DNA from: Hirudo medicinalis
Taxonomy: Eukaryota > Annelida > Clitellata > Hirudinida > Hirudinidae
DNA: 64,000 nt
Direction of reading: 5' to 3'
Assembly (NCBI GenBank): GCA_011800805.1
Contig: MPNW01000108.1
Span: forward strand, 244,021-308,020
Shown here one piece after another: positions 47,525-58,019 of the stretch; positions within the stretch are counted from its first letter, which is position 1, and the number at the start of each line of letters is the position of its first letter. The position numbers and the translations under genes were made by a program. A model generated the notes under the pieces. The model did not search any database and was not told where the DNA came from. It was given only the letters and a program-made list of their open reading frames with translations.

Positions 47525-47773
47525 NNNNNNNNNNNNNNNNNNNNNNNNNNNNNNNNNNNNNNNNNNNNNNNNNNNNNNNNNNNNNNNNNNNNNNNNNNNN
47601 NNNNNNNNNNNNNNNNNNNNNNNNNNNNNNNNNNNNNNNNNNNNNNNNNNNNNNNNNNNNNNNNNNNNNNNNNNNNNNNNNNNNNNNNNNNNNNNNNNNN
47701 NNNNNNNNNNNNNNNNNNNNNNNNNNNNNNNNNNNNNNNNNNNNNNNNNNNNNNNNNNNNNNNNNNNNNNNNN
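47525..47773. other. Assembly gap (249 N)
   Basis: Run of undetermined bases. Frames of X residues across it are meaningless. Confidence 1.
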
Positions 47774-48954
47774 GTTGTTGAAATATTACACCACAAAAAT
47801 GTTTTGTTTTTAACAACTCAAACATTTCCCGCAAATCGAGGTAAATCTTTTAAAAATCTGTTGAATGACTTCATGTATAAGGTCAAGGTCGTGACATGGG
47901 TTCACGAACTTTCTTAACGCCTGATTGATCAAACATAAACATTTTAAAATCTGAATATTGCACAAGCAAGCATTCATATACAATGAATAATATTCATGTG
48001 TTTCGATGCTGTTGAGCTGTTGAGCTGTCCAGAACTCCAAGGAAATATTTGCGTATATTAATTCTATTAATTCTATTTAATGTGAATTGATGCTAATAAA
48101 ACAGGATTAATATTTATTAACGGCTTTTTATTTTAAATTTATCTTAAAACACTGACGATTGATTTTTGTTGTTATTGGATATGTTATCTCGAGTGTTAAT
48201 CTGATAATTACTTAAAATAAGCAAATTATTTCCTAAATATTTTAAATAAATTTTGCTTTCTCATCCACTTGCCGGTCCGTTGAGCCATTTAAAAAGAAGA
48301 GTGGAAAAGAGAACTGAGATATGGATGAGGAAGATGATGATGACCACGGCACTGATCAGGTATTCGCTGTTCTCGTCATCAGGACTTCTTTTCCAAACAC
48401 CAGAAGAAATGTTGCTTCTTCCACTTCCATGTCTCGTGTGCCACTCGTAATCATCGGAAGTCATTTTGACTTTTTGTTCGTAAACAAGTTGTGACGTGCC
48501 TTTTAGAAAGCCTCGAATGCGACTTTTGTTTCTTTGCAGTTTATTTTTTTGACGGCGATTCTGAACGGGTTGTTCGTGGACAAAAGAATGGGGAATCCCC
48601 AAATGAAAAGCTTTTTCATTTAAACCTACCTTCATACGAGAACAAAAATATTTTGATGAAAATCTCCTTCTGATTGGTGGTTTATTTATGTGAAAATATT
48701 TTTGAATTTTCATCCTTTTTGATGTGAACATCGACATCAATCACAAATTTACTGCTTTTTGGGGAAATCCTGATTCAATCAAAAAGCTGGTTTGTGAAAA
48801 GAAAAGCTTTTTTATTTATTTTTATTTTGCACCTCCTTGAGGGGACTGAAATCAGGTTTTAAAGTTAATTTTTAGTTAAATGCAAATTAATGCAATTAAC
48901 AGACCTTCTGAAGCATTTTAACAAGGATGCGATAGGAATCGTGGTAGCGGTTTT

Positions 48955-49225
48955 GATTGGTTGGATAATAATAATAAGAACAACAACAACAATAATGATA
49001 ATAAGAACAATAATGATAATAAGAACAACAATAACAATAATGATAATAAGAACAACAACAACAACAACAACAACAATAATAATAATAATATGAACAACAA
49101 TAACAATAATGATAATAAGAACAACAGCAATAATAATGATAATAAGAACAACAACAACAATAATAATGATAATATGAACAACAACAATAATAATGATAAT
49201 ATGAACAACAACAACAGAAGACCTC
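48955..49225. repeat. AAC/AAT/GAT microsatellite
   Basis: Long imperfect trinucleotide array; all long frames through it are Asn-, Leu- or Ile-rich artefacts. Confidence 0.95.
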
Positions 49226-49334
49226 AAATGTCGTGGCAGATCGTTCCAGACGTAGAGAAGCGTTTGAAAAACCTTTGTTCAGAATAAGAACAAATTACCA
49301 GCTATGTTGTAACCAGCATTAACGATTAAAAAGC

Positions 49335-49530
49335 AAATAATAATAATAATACCAATAATAAAAATAATAATAATAGTAATAACAATAATAACAATAAAAA
49401 TAACATCAATAATAATAGTAGTAAAAATAATAATAATAATATAAATAATAAAAAAAATAATAATCAACATCATCTTCATTATAGTAATAACAATAATAAT
49501 CATTATAATAATAATAATAAAATACAAATT
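49335..49530. repeat. AAT-type microsatellite
   Basis: AATAAT runs with interruptions, on the downstream side of the candidate exon at 49790-49591. Confidence 0.9.
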
Positions 49531-49814
49531 CAGCAGACTTGACAGATCACCCAAACCATGCATGCAAATTGATGTTTCCGTACCTAATGATAAAACATCG
49601 CGCTTAAAGAAGCTGTCAAAATCAACAAGTACAACTTGGACTTGGAGATCGAAATTAAAAGCATTTGGAATGTGAACTGTCGTTCCAGTAGTTACTGAGA
49701 TAAGACTTCGCCAAAGGAGCAGAGTTGAAACCAGGGCGTATTTTCTGTCCACGGAAAGTGCTGGGATGAATTGGATTGCATAGGGCCATCCATCACCGAC
49801 TGAGAGGCCGAGGG

Positions 49815-49821
49815 GAATAGC

Positions 49822-49852
<31 letters not shown>

Positions 49853-49890
49853 CATTACAATAATAATATTAATAAAAATAATAATAACGG
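49815..49890. repeat. AAT microsatellite
   Basis: AATAATAAT run at 49815-49850 continuing degenerately to 49890. Confidence 0.9.
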
Positions 49891-50220
49891 TCAACCATCC
49901 GAGTCTACATCTGAAAACAAACTTCTAATTTTAAGAAAAAAACTTGCTGATTCAAAAAAATTAGTTTTCAGGATCAATCTTTTAAAGACTACAAAGTCGA
50001 GAGAAAAATTGCGAGCATTCACAACAATAACGACGTCGATGTAGATCGTGTTGACAACAGGAACAATGCTCAGAGTTCAAGAGAAACTATTGAAATACAT
50101 TTCACTTCAAATTGAATAAAATAAAATTTTAATTCTGTTGTGGAGGTGTTAGTGCTCCACCAGAGGATGCCAGAGGACATCTAACTGATTATCATTTAAG
50201 TGACTAATAACAAAATATTA

Positions 50221-50935
50221 TATTTATTATATTTTATTTTTGTACTTATTTAATCCACAAAGACAAGGTCTTTGTGAACACAAATTTGTTTTCTGAATTA
50301 TAAGAACAAAACATCGGCCTAGATGACCCTGAATGACAAAAATGACCTGATATTTAAAAACAGTGAGTCAGATATCTTTTAAAGTCAAAGTCACGTGTTA
50401 GAGCATTAAAGCGCAAAACGGCGGATGAATTAACAATTTCAACAGGCAGTGCGTTCCAAGGTCTGACAATTCTTACAAAAAGAATATTTGGCAGTCTCTG
50501 TCGAGAATTTACTATGTCTGAGTTTGAAGTTGTGCCCTCTCGTGCTTGGGTAGTCCTGGGAATGTTTGAGTGAGAAGTTTGTAAATCCATTTAGCATTTT
50601 AAGGCAGTGTTAAATCAGCTAAGAGGCAAAGGCGAGGTACGAAGATTTAGTAGTCTTTGTTGGATGACAAATGGATAAGATGCCATAGATGCTTTAACGA
50701 ATCGATTTTGGATGGTTTCAATTTTATCGATTTGTGATGAGAAGTCCAGGCAGGTGAGGAGCATTCAAAAATTGTCTTGACCTAAGTGCAGAAAGAGATG
50801 TTTAAAATATTCTGGTCTTTAGAAGAGAAGGATGTCCGAATCATCCAGGAAAGTGTAGCAGCTTTACGAGTGACCGCTTCAAGTGGGAATCGAACTTTAG
50901 GTAGTAATATTCAAGTCCTCATTTAAAAGTGCTCT
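50221..50935 (-). mobile_element. LINE 3' fragment with reverse-transcriptase C-terminus (copy 2)
   Basis: Minus strand 50590-50354 encodes a LINE reverse-transcriptase tail: SRQRLPNILFVRIVRPWNAL followed by PVEIVNSSAVLRFN, matching the RVVNVWNSLPE.VVNASS..FK pattern that ends CR1/Jockey-type ORF2. Upstream on the same strand, decayed sequence in other frames gives PAWTSHHKS and KIETIQNRFVKA, like the LEY.S..WSP....IE.IQRRF segment before it. The lower-coordinate end is an A-rich tail. Stops and frame changes show it is dead. Confidence 0.8.
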
Positions 50936-51736
50936 TGATTTGTCTTTTATCTACTGCAAAGCCGAGAGGAAAAAAATAATAACATTAATAACAACACTAA
51001 TAATGATAATGATAATTTGCATGTTTTAAATCTTTGATCAAAATGTAGGGAAATGTTAGCAGCACTTCGGATGGGAGAATTTACCGTTGTAACATTGTGA
51101 CATTGTAATGTTTTGCATCAGTCAACACGAATATCAAGGTCGCAGCTCAATTAAATGTACAATGCAAACAATTCTCGCTCGAAGACGGAAGTCGGGATGT
51201 GCTGAACATGAGCATCAGCAACCACTCGGAAAAAAAGAAGGATTTTACGAACGAGAAGGACAGAAAGGGAAATTGATTTCTTGAGAAAATTTGAGTGAGG
51301 AAAATAATTTTTCTTCCTCAAAAATCTGTATTTTTCTCACACATGGAGAATCTTGTTTGCAGAAAGATTGAGGAACTGATGCAAGGAGTCACAAGAGAAT
51401 GGCTTCATTGAATTCAACTGCACAGCTACAACAAAGTGAACTTCTAGGAAGAAATGTTCTTTGCATGTGGTTTTTATCATGTGAAATTATAATTAAAATG
51501 ACAATGATGAATGGATTTGTAAATAATATTATGTAAAATAAATTTTTAAAATCGATAAATTTAGCGGCCTTAAAAGATTATTTGAAAGGTTATCAAATGT
51601 TGAGCAGAAAGAAAGTTTAGTTTTCGTTACTTTACTTTATTCAATTGTAAATACTTCCGGATAATGGAATAATCGAATAAACGGTAAATAATAAAATGAT
51701 TTAATTATGAAGTAATTCCTTCATTTTGTTGATTCC
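50936..51736. other. Sequence between the LINE fragment and the candidate small gene
   Basis: No coding or repeat feature recognised apart from short AT-rich tracts and AAC/AAT units near 50970-51015. Confidence 0.4.
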
Positions 51737-53240
51737 TTAAATACAAAGTAATAACTGCCGCTGCCTGGAACCGATTTTGGTCTCATGCTTTGGGGATCTG
51801 TTCCATGATTCATTGTCAACTTCTGACCTTTTAAAACCTTTGGCTTTGGAGTGACATTTGACTGAACTATTGTCGTAACCCTGGCGACAAAACATAAATT
51901 AATTTTTGTAATTAAGTTTATATTGATTAAGTTAATATTGTTATATACAGAATATTTCTAAGGCAGCAATATCAAAGATAATTAATGTTATAGCATTCCA
52001 CAATCCCAGAAGATTTCCCTCAAATCCCACAATATTAATACTCACATCCAATACTCACATTCAATACTCACATTCAATACTCACATTCAATACTCACATC
52101 CAATACTCACATCCAATACTCACATTCAATACTCACATCCAATACTCACATTCAATACTCACATCCAATACTCACATCCAATACTCACATTCAATACTCA
52201 CATCCAATACTCACATTCAATACTCACATTCAATACTCACATCCAACACTCACATCCAATACTCACATCCAATACTCACATTCAATACTCACATCCAATA
52301 CTCACATTCAATACTCACATCCAATACTCACATTCAATACTCACATCCAATACTCACATTCAATACTCACATCTTTCAAAGCTTTCTTGTTGGGCCGATG
52401 ATCCTTGGAAATCGATGATGGCAGATGATTCATCACCTGGAATAAATTCCATACGATTCCTTCCGGCACGTCGTCCGTGGGAAGTCAAAAATGGCTCCAC
52501 ATATCTCAAGCGTTGTGCTAATAACAATAATATTACCTCTCCCTTATTAAGTTGTTAATAAGATAAGTAATGACGTTGTTACTGAGATACGTAATGAGGT
52601 TGTCAAAAAAGATAAATGATTATAATTTCATTGCCAGAAATAATTGCAAACAGTATTCTTCAGAATAACAGAGATTTTAAAGAATTAGTTGCCCACGATG
52701 GAGATAAATCGGCTACAAAAATGTGCTTTTAAACAAGGGACGAGTCACCGGAGAGCAGATTTTCTTTAAATCTCCTTTTCAACCAACTCCAGCCTTCCCT
52801 ATCTTGTCTTATTATTAGTCTTGTTCTTATATTCTTATTATTGCTTAATGACATATTATTTTTCTTTTCCTTTTGTAGTGTTTTTTTTTTTTTTGAGGGT
52901 ACGTCACATTTGACCTTCCCATCGAGTATATGAAGATGATAATGCAAATAATATAAATGTAATGCAAACAATGTAAATAATGTAAATACTGTAAACAATG
53001 TAAATAATGTAAATACTGTAAACAATGTAAATAATGTAAATACTGTAAACAATGTAAATAATGCAAATGATGTAAATAATAATTGTTAGCGACTTCGTGC
53101 GGCCTCCACATGTTTCGATGTCCGCCTAAGATCCCCATAGCCGACGATAAGTATCCAGGTGGATTGCTGTCCTTGGAGGCATTGCTCAGGCATTCCTCTG
53201 CCGTGTTATCCACGGAGACCAACCGCTCGTCGACATGCAT
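51737..53240 (-). CDS. Candidate small three-exon gene, unknown function (about 118 aa)
   Basis: Exon 1 53240-53094 starts ATG and is open for 49 codons to a GTCGCT donor. Exon 2 52436-52371 lies between TTTATTCCAG and a consensus donor GTGAGT. Exon 3 51880-51737 follows GTCGCCAG and ends in TAA. All three join in phase 0. The product would be hydrophilic, rich in Ser, Asn and Lys (ISKDHRPNKKALKD, KGFKRSEVDNESW), without signal peptide or membrane segment. No family was recognised. Exons 2 and 3 are also open in another frame, and exon 2 could start further upstream, so the model is one of several. It would be divergently arranged with the GPCR at 53790, about 550 bases apart. Confidence 0.3.
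52036..52372. repeat. 13-bp minisatellite, about 26 units
   Basis: Alternating units ACTCACATTCAAT and ACTCACATCCAAT, nearly perfect. On the minus strand every unit contains ATGTGAGT, a consensus 5' splice site. The array's upper end supplies the donor of the candidate exon 52436-52371. Confidence 0.95.
52950..53085. repeat. 27-bp minisatellite, about 4-5 units
   Basis: Units built from GTAAATAATGTAAATACTGT plus AAACAAT. Phe/Thr/Leu-rich minus-strand frames through it are artefacts. Confidence 0.9.
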
Positions 53241-53789
53241 CGTGTCATTTAGTCTTTTATTTATTTTTTTGTTCGTCTGTTAAAATTTACTCAAGAAATA
53301 TGAGCGCCTTTAATGAAAAAAATAAGAAATGAATCCTGAGTAAATAATCGAAAAAACAAAAAGAAAACTTAAAAGTGAAGATCCTCTGATCCTCTGATCT
53401 GTCTTTCCAAAATAAAAGAAAAAAGATTTTGATGCGCACGAAACGTTGCTATTTAAGGACAGAGGCAGCTGCCGCGGCACAATTAAAGTTGATTTCCGAC
53501 GAATTCTCCTTCGTTACAGCGGATTTAGTAATTAAAGAAAAACAATAATGCAATTAAACGTGTTTAATGTAATTTCAATTGTTCTCTGGAGAATATAAAA
53601 ACGTAAAAAACATAACAAGGTTAAATTTTTATAAAGAAGTCTTCATAAAATGAAAAGTCGAACTGGGATTGATATGCAAAACATTTGTTCAAATTTCCTT
53701 TTGACTAAAATTTGAAACGTCAAGTTTCTGAAAACTTACTTGTCTATTTAACATGCTGCTGAAACAAGATTCGAATCTCCAAAGCAACA

Positions 53790-55145
53790 ATGGATGACGA
53801 AGGATGCACCGAGAAAACAAAAATTTCAGAGGATGAGGGAACTGTTGAACTGGTTGATGACGCCCTCAAGTTCACGACTTTCGTCATCAACTGCTTTGGT
53901 TGCATCGGAAACACTTTGAGTCTTGTCGTCCTAACGAGGAACAGACTGAGAAGAAGTGTTGACCCACAGGAGCACACCGTCTATACGGGTCTTCTATCCA
54001 TCACTGTTTCTGACCTTCTCTTCTGCATCACCATCGTCCCCTCTGTGGCCATAAATCAACATCAGGTTGTTTTCCAATCTCCCTTAAGCTTCCGTCTTGC
54101 TTACAACGTCTATGGAATGGGTTTGATGACAACTTTCAGCCTCTTGAGTACCTGGTTCGTGGTGGCCACTGCCGGCATCCGGTATTTGGGAATTTGTCAT
54201 CCCCTCAGAGCTCGGTATATTATTCAGCGAAGTACAACGACGATCCTTTTCATCCTGGTAATAGTTGCATGCGTCGGTCTCAACCTTCCTTCCTTCTGGA
54301 CGACAAAAGTGGTAAGTGTTTCCCTTGAAGATTGTCACTTCTACATCGTCGATCTGGGAATGTTCAGCCACGAAACGGCACTCGGAACAAGCTTCATGAT
54401 CGTAAGATTCATCATCGGAGTGATCGTTCCATTCGTCCTCCTCATATTCTTCAACTGCAGACTCGTGATGGCACTCAGACGTTCAGAGCGGTTCAGAAAG
54501 AGTCACCGTCCTCATTATTCCCGACAAGATGCTGCATCAAACCAACTAGAAAATACTCAAACCACTTTCGCAACAACACACTGCGGATTGAATAAACAAC
54601 CTTCGCGTTTAAGTTCGGGAGACAAGAGAAATGCAAAAACAAACGATGGGGTTCGTTGTTCTGCTCGTGTTGAGAACAATCTTCAAGGCTTCAACGAAGA
54701 ATCCAGGTGCGATGCGATACAGAGAAATGAAGCAGACGTCGCGAGTGCAAACTGTGGCCCAGTTGTAGTAAAACAAGTGAGAATTATTAAAAAGAAAAGA
54801 TCGTGTTGCCTGTCCAGCAAAAGACATCAAAACAATAGGATGACAATCATTTTGATTTCAATGACTTTTTTCTTCATCATCCTCGTATTGCCGAGTGAAG
54901 TTGAGGATTTTCTGCCCAAAATCTGGTCAAGGATCGACGCCCTGAAGGAGCAGAACTTTGACGAATTCTCGACAAACTTCAGCAGCTTTGAAGGTCCTCA
55001 TCAGCACCAAATCCTCAACTCGAGGCAGATAACGAACCTCATGCACGTCTTCATGTTTAGCTGCAACTTTCTATTTTACACCTTCCTCAGCTCGCATTTC
55101 AGACAGGCCTTCCTGATCATGGTTAGGAGCTGTTGCTGCAGATGA
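53790..55145 (+). CDS. Rhodopsin-class G protein-coupled receptor, peptide-receptor-like orphan (single exon, 451 aa)
   Basis: Intronless seven-TM receptor of the plasma membrane. TM1 (about 28-49) has CIGNTLSLVVLTRN with N1.50. TM2 has SITVSDLLFC with D2.50. TM3 ends ATAGIRYLGICHPLRAR, so the DRY position reads IRY. TM5 has VIVPFVLLIFFNCRL with P5.50. The third intracellular loop is long (about 120 residues, Ser/Thr/Lys-rich). TM6 has FFFIILVLPSEVEDF. TM7 has SCNFLFYTFLSSHFRQAF in place of NPxxY. The C-terminus ends in a Cys cluster (SCCCR) that could be palmitoylated. The TM6/TM7 style is like FMRFamide and related neuropeptide receptors. No Cys is seen at the usual 3.25 position although the second extracellular loop has one (LEDCHF). 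ATG 53790 gives an acidic N-terminus with no signal peptide, and AATAAA at 55520 may end the transcript. Confidence 0.88.
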   Translation: MDDEGCTEKTKISEDEGTVELVDDALKFTTFVINCFGCIGNTLSLVVLTRNRLRRSVDPQEHTVYTGLLSITVSDLLFCITIVPSVAINQHQVVFQSPLSFRLAYNVYGMGLMTTFSLLSTWFVVATAGIRYLGICHPLRARYIIQRSTTTILFILVIVACVGLNLPSFWTTKVVSVSLEDCHFYIVDLGMFSHETALGTSFMIVRFIIGVIVPFVLLIFFNCRLVMALRRSERFRKSHRPHYSRQDAASNQLENTQTTFATTHCGLNKQPSRLSSGDKRNAKTNDGVRCSARVENNLQGFNEESRCDAIQRNEADVASANCGPVVVKQVRIIKKKRSCCLSSKRHQNNRMTIILISMTFFFIILVLPSEVEDFLPKIWSRIDALKEQNFDEFSTNFSSFEGPHQHQILNSRQITNLMHVFMFSCNFLFYTFLSSHFRQAFLIMVRSCCCR

Positions 55146-56896
55146 TCTTCTGTCGGGGACATCTTCTCATCCCAGCAGTTTTATGTCGTACTTTCAATTC
55201 TTTCTGTGTGTAGTAAGCAGTAATTCTATGGAAGCCTCACAAGCAATGCGGGTTAATATTGAATAATTGCTTGGATTGTAATATTGTAGTATTTTAATTG
55301 TAATTGTTATTGTAAATCATATTAATGGCTCAATTTATGAACAATATTTAATGAAATTTAAATTAATTTTAAATATCGACCCTCATTTCTGAAGAACATG
55401 TTGTCTTGAACGGAGTGCGAAAAAGATGAACGGAAGTTTCAAGACTGACATGATCAAGAAATTGAAGTCAATATTCACGTTTAAATACAACATTTTTGTC
55501 CAAATGGGAAAAGTCCTTTAATAAAAATTTTAAATGAATGTGAAGAGAAATAGTACCCCAGCCTCTCGTTGGTCTCTTCCAAAGACTTATGACGGGGTGT
55601 TATTTCCACTTGCTTGAAGCATGCACTTTCATCTCAGAAAATTAACCCGTGCGTCAAATGGAAGACATATGAGGAAGAGCCTTAACGAAATGCTTGAAAC
55701 CATTTATTACGTACCTCGACAAATCTTTACAAATTAGCTTCACATGAAAGAAATTATCAAAGAATTTCCTAGATAACATTTTAAACAGTCTGCTTCTTTG
55801 TTTATTTTTGTTTATTTCCATGCGTGACTGGGAATAAATTATTGACTTCCCTTTTATTTCCAAGTCATCAGGAATAAGAGAAAGTTTGCTGCACCCTCCT
55901 TCTTACCTCTGTGATGAAATTTGTGATATTATATATTTAATTTGAGATACATGCAGACCCCGTGGAAAACATGTCTATTTAGGTTTTAATTCCTGAAAAA
56001 AAGTAGACTTTGCAAAATGTTTGCAAAAAAATTGCATTTAAAAAAATATTAAGTATGGAAATTCAAACGTGAAAGAAATGATTGAGTAAAAGCGTCAAAC
56101 CACGAGGAAGTTTAAATGAAAGTTTAAACTCCCTCAAAATGCTCCACAAAAAGAAATCAGCTTCGAAACAATGAAACGTTTCGTTGAATGGTAAAATCAA
56201 ACAATGGCAGACATTTCCGTCACAAACACCTCTTCTCCCTCCTGCGAATTCTCATTTTTTCGAGGAAATTAACTGCAGGGAAAAATATTTTTTGCCGTCC
56301 TCCTATGATGCCTTTGTGTACCCTTAAAAATGTGGGACTTAAGATTTCGCTTTTAACCATTTAAAATGCAGACATGAAATCACTCAGAGCGAACCAAGAG
56401 TAAATAAAAAATTGACAGGTTGACCATAATTTTAAATTAAATCTATTAAAATCTTATCTTTCTCACTTTCTTGGGGACATCTTCAACTTTGATTTGTCTT
56501 GACTTTTTGCTAAAATTTTTGCCAATCTGATTCTGAAAAGATTCTGAAAGAGACTTATTACAATAAATTAAAGAGATTTTTAATAATATTCTAATTTAAT
56601 TCTCCGTGAAAGTGCATGGAATGAATGAATGTTATAATTCGACACACGAATTTATGCAATCAAAAAACAGAGAAATTAACAAAAACGAAACTCCATTGAA
56701 TAACTCAGAAATTTAAAAGAACCATGCAGAGTGTAAAAATTTTTTAAATAAGGAAATCGATGAAATTTTAGAAATATTCGTCTCATAAAAATTAAACATT
56801 TCAAAGTTTTCTTCAATTTTTAACGAATTAAAACAATTTTAAGTTCAAGACTCGAAATCAAAAACAACATCCCAGAAGTTTCATTGATTGTGTAAA
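55146..56896. other. Region downstream of the GPCR
   Basis: AT-rich, presumably GPCR 3' UTR to about 55540, then no recognised gene, RNA or repeat. Short ORFs here have no conserved features. Confidence 0.45.
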
Positions 56897-57098
56897 TGTA
56901 GTTCATTTATATAGCGCCACATGCATAGCGTCAGAGGCGCTTTTAACCATTTATATAGCGCTCCTTCCCAAGGGCGCTTGTGGCAGTGCAGGCCGGGTTT
57001 TTAACACGACACATTACGACTACTGCCATAACCGCCATATGCTGGAACGCAACCCATTCGGTCAACCTGCACTGCACATTGATTGCTTTATTAAGGGT
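56897..57098. mobile_element. Short interspersed repeat, copy 2
   Basis: Contains TTATATAGCGCC twice in related form (56907 and 56952), AACACGACACATTACGACTA, and GGAACGCAACCCATTCGGTC. The last segment recurs at about 59428 and the middle one at about 37779. It ends in a T-rich segment. No open frame. Confidence 0.6.
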
Positions 57099-57325
57099 TT
57101 TAATTGACAATATCATTTTAAATATTAAAAATAAAGAAGTTAAATAAGTCGATCAAATCCTTCCAATTCCTTTAATCTGATATAAATATTATCTTTCTAG
57201 GTGCTCTAAGACCAAAATTACAGCCTCTCAACCATCGCGAGATGTTGTTATTTGGTCAAAGTTCAACGACCCCGATTGACCAAAAAATCTAAAGTTTTAA
57301 TTTGTTTTTAAATTACTCATCTAGT

Positions 57326-57738
57326 TTAACAACTGTGCCCAATTTCAACAAAATTTGTGATTCCAGATGTTTTTCTGGCCTCCTCGACAAACATTTTGTA
57401 TTGTTCCCTTTCATTAATCAGATCATAACATACAGACACATTCTTGAATTTACTTTCAGCTGTCCTTAATTTTGGAAGCGATTCCAAGACTAAGTTCTTT
57501 ATTTCTCTCACTAAATTGAATCATTAATGATCTTCCTTTACATGTTTTCCTAGTCTGAAAACACTTTCGATGTCATTTTGATCACATTTACTCCTAGGAT
57601 TTTGTTGACAAATGGCAGGGCAATGTCCATATCCTCAGTTCTCTGCTCCTGTTCATTTTTGGCTTTGCTTTCTTCAATTCGATTAAGTGTTACTTTTTGT
57701 TGTTGACATTTTCCTGTTGGATTTTCACTGTTTCTCAC
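57326..57738 (-). mobile_element. Decayed LINE ORF1-like fragment
   Basis: Two adjacent minus-strand frames. The upstream one has a charged stretch (RIEESKAKNEQEQRTEDMD) then PFVNKILGVNVIKM. The downstream one has ESKFKNVSVCYDLINEREQY then KMFVEEARKTSG. The pattern of short helix, F..V.V..DLT..ER......EAK resembles the C-terminal part of CR1/L2-type LINE ORF1 proteins. A frame change and stop lie between them near 57510-57550. Assignment is by pattern only. Confidence 0.4.
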
Positions 57739-57948
57739 TTACCGTGTTAGTGGCAAGGCATGGCTTGCCAATGGTTTGTTTATTCGAAAAAATAAATAAA
57801 TAAAATTATTGTTATTTAAGAAATTATTGAAGACGGTTGTTAGTAGCAAACATTTTCCAACATTATTCGATAAACATTTTAAATTTGGAAAATTACAAAT
57901 TCTTGTTATCTGCAGTCATAACAGTCTGAGGAGCTTGATAAGATATAA

Positions 57949-58019
57949 TAACATTCAAATAATTAATTACATAATAACATTCAAATAATTAATTACATAA
58001 TAACATTCAAATAATTAAT
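57949..58019. repeat. 26-bp tandem repeat, 2.7 units
   Basis: AACATTCAAATAATTAATTA plus CATAAT repeated head to tail. Confidence 0.95.

Larger units (their letters stand above)
46493..49800 (-). other. Possible upstream exons of the polycystin-like gene
   Basis: Three minus-strand candidates lie upstream of the PLAT exons. About 49790-49591: acceptor after a CT-rich tract, open frame with ALSVDRKYALVSTLLLWRSL and donor GTACGG. About 48550-48260: hydrophilic sequence followed by one clear membrane segment LISAVVIIIFLIHISVLFST, as expected for TM1 ahead of a PLAT domain. About 47105-47020: a short frame VPYSFLILSSKTKK that could be the first PLAT strand. Phases between them could not be made to agree and no GPS motif was found, so they are candidates only. 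An assembly gap (47525-47773) lies among them. Confidence 0.3.

Noticed and set aside
47436..47834. ORFs composed mostly of X
   Set aside because: They span the assembly gap.
48865..49287. Ile/Val-, Leu- and Asn-rich ORFs
   Set aside because: Low-complexity readings of the AAC/AAT microsatellite.
52036..52372. CRISPR-like array of short repeats
   Set aside because: Repeats of 13 bp are directly adjacent without spacers in an animal genome; this is a minisatellite.
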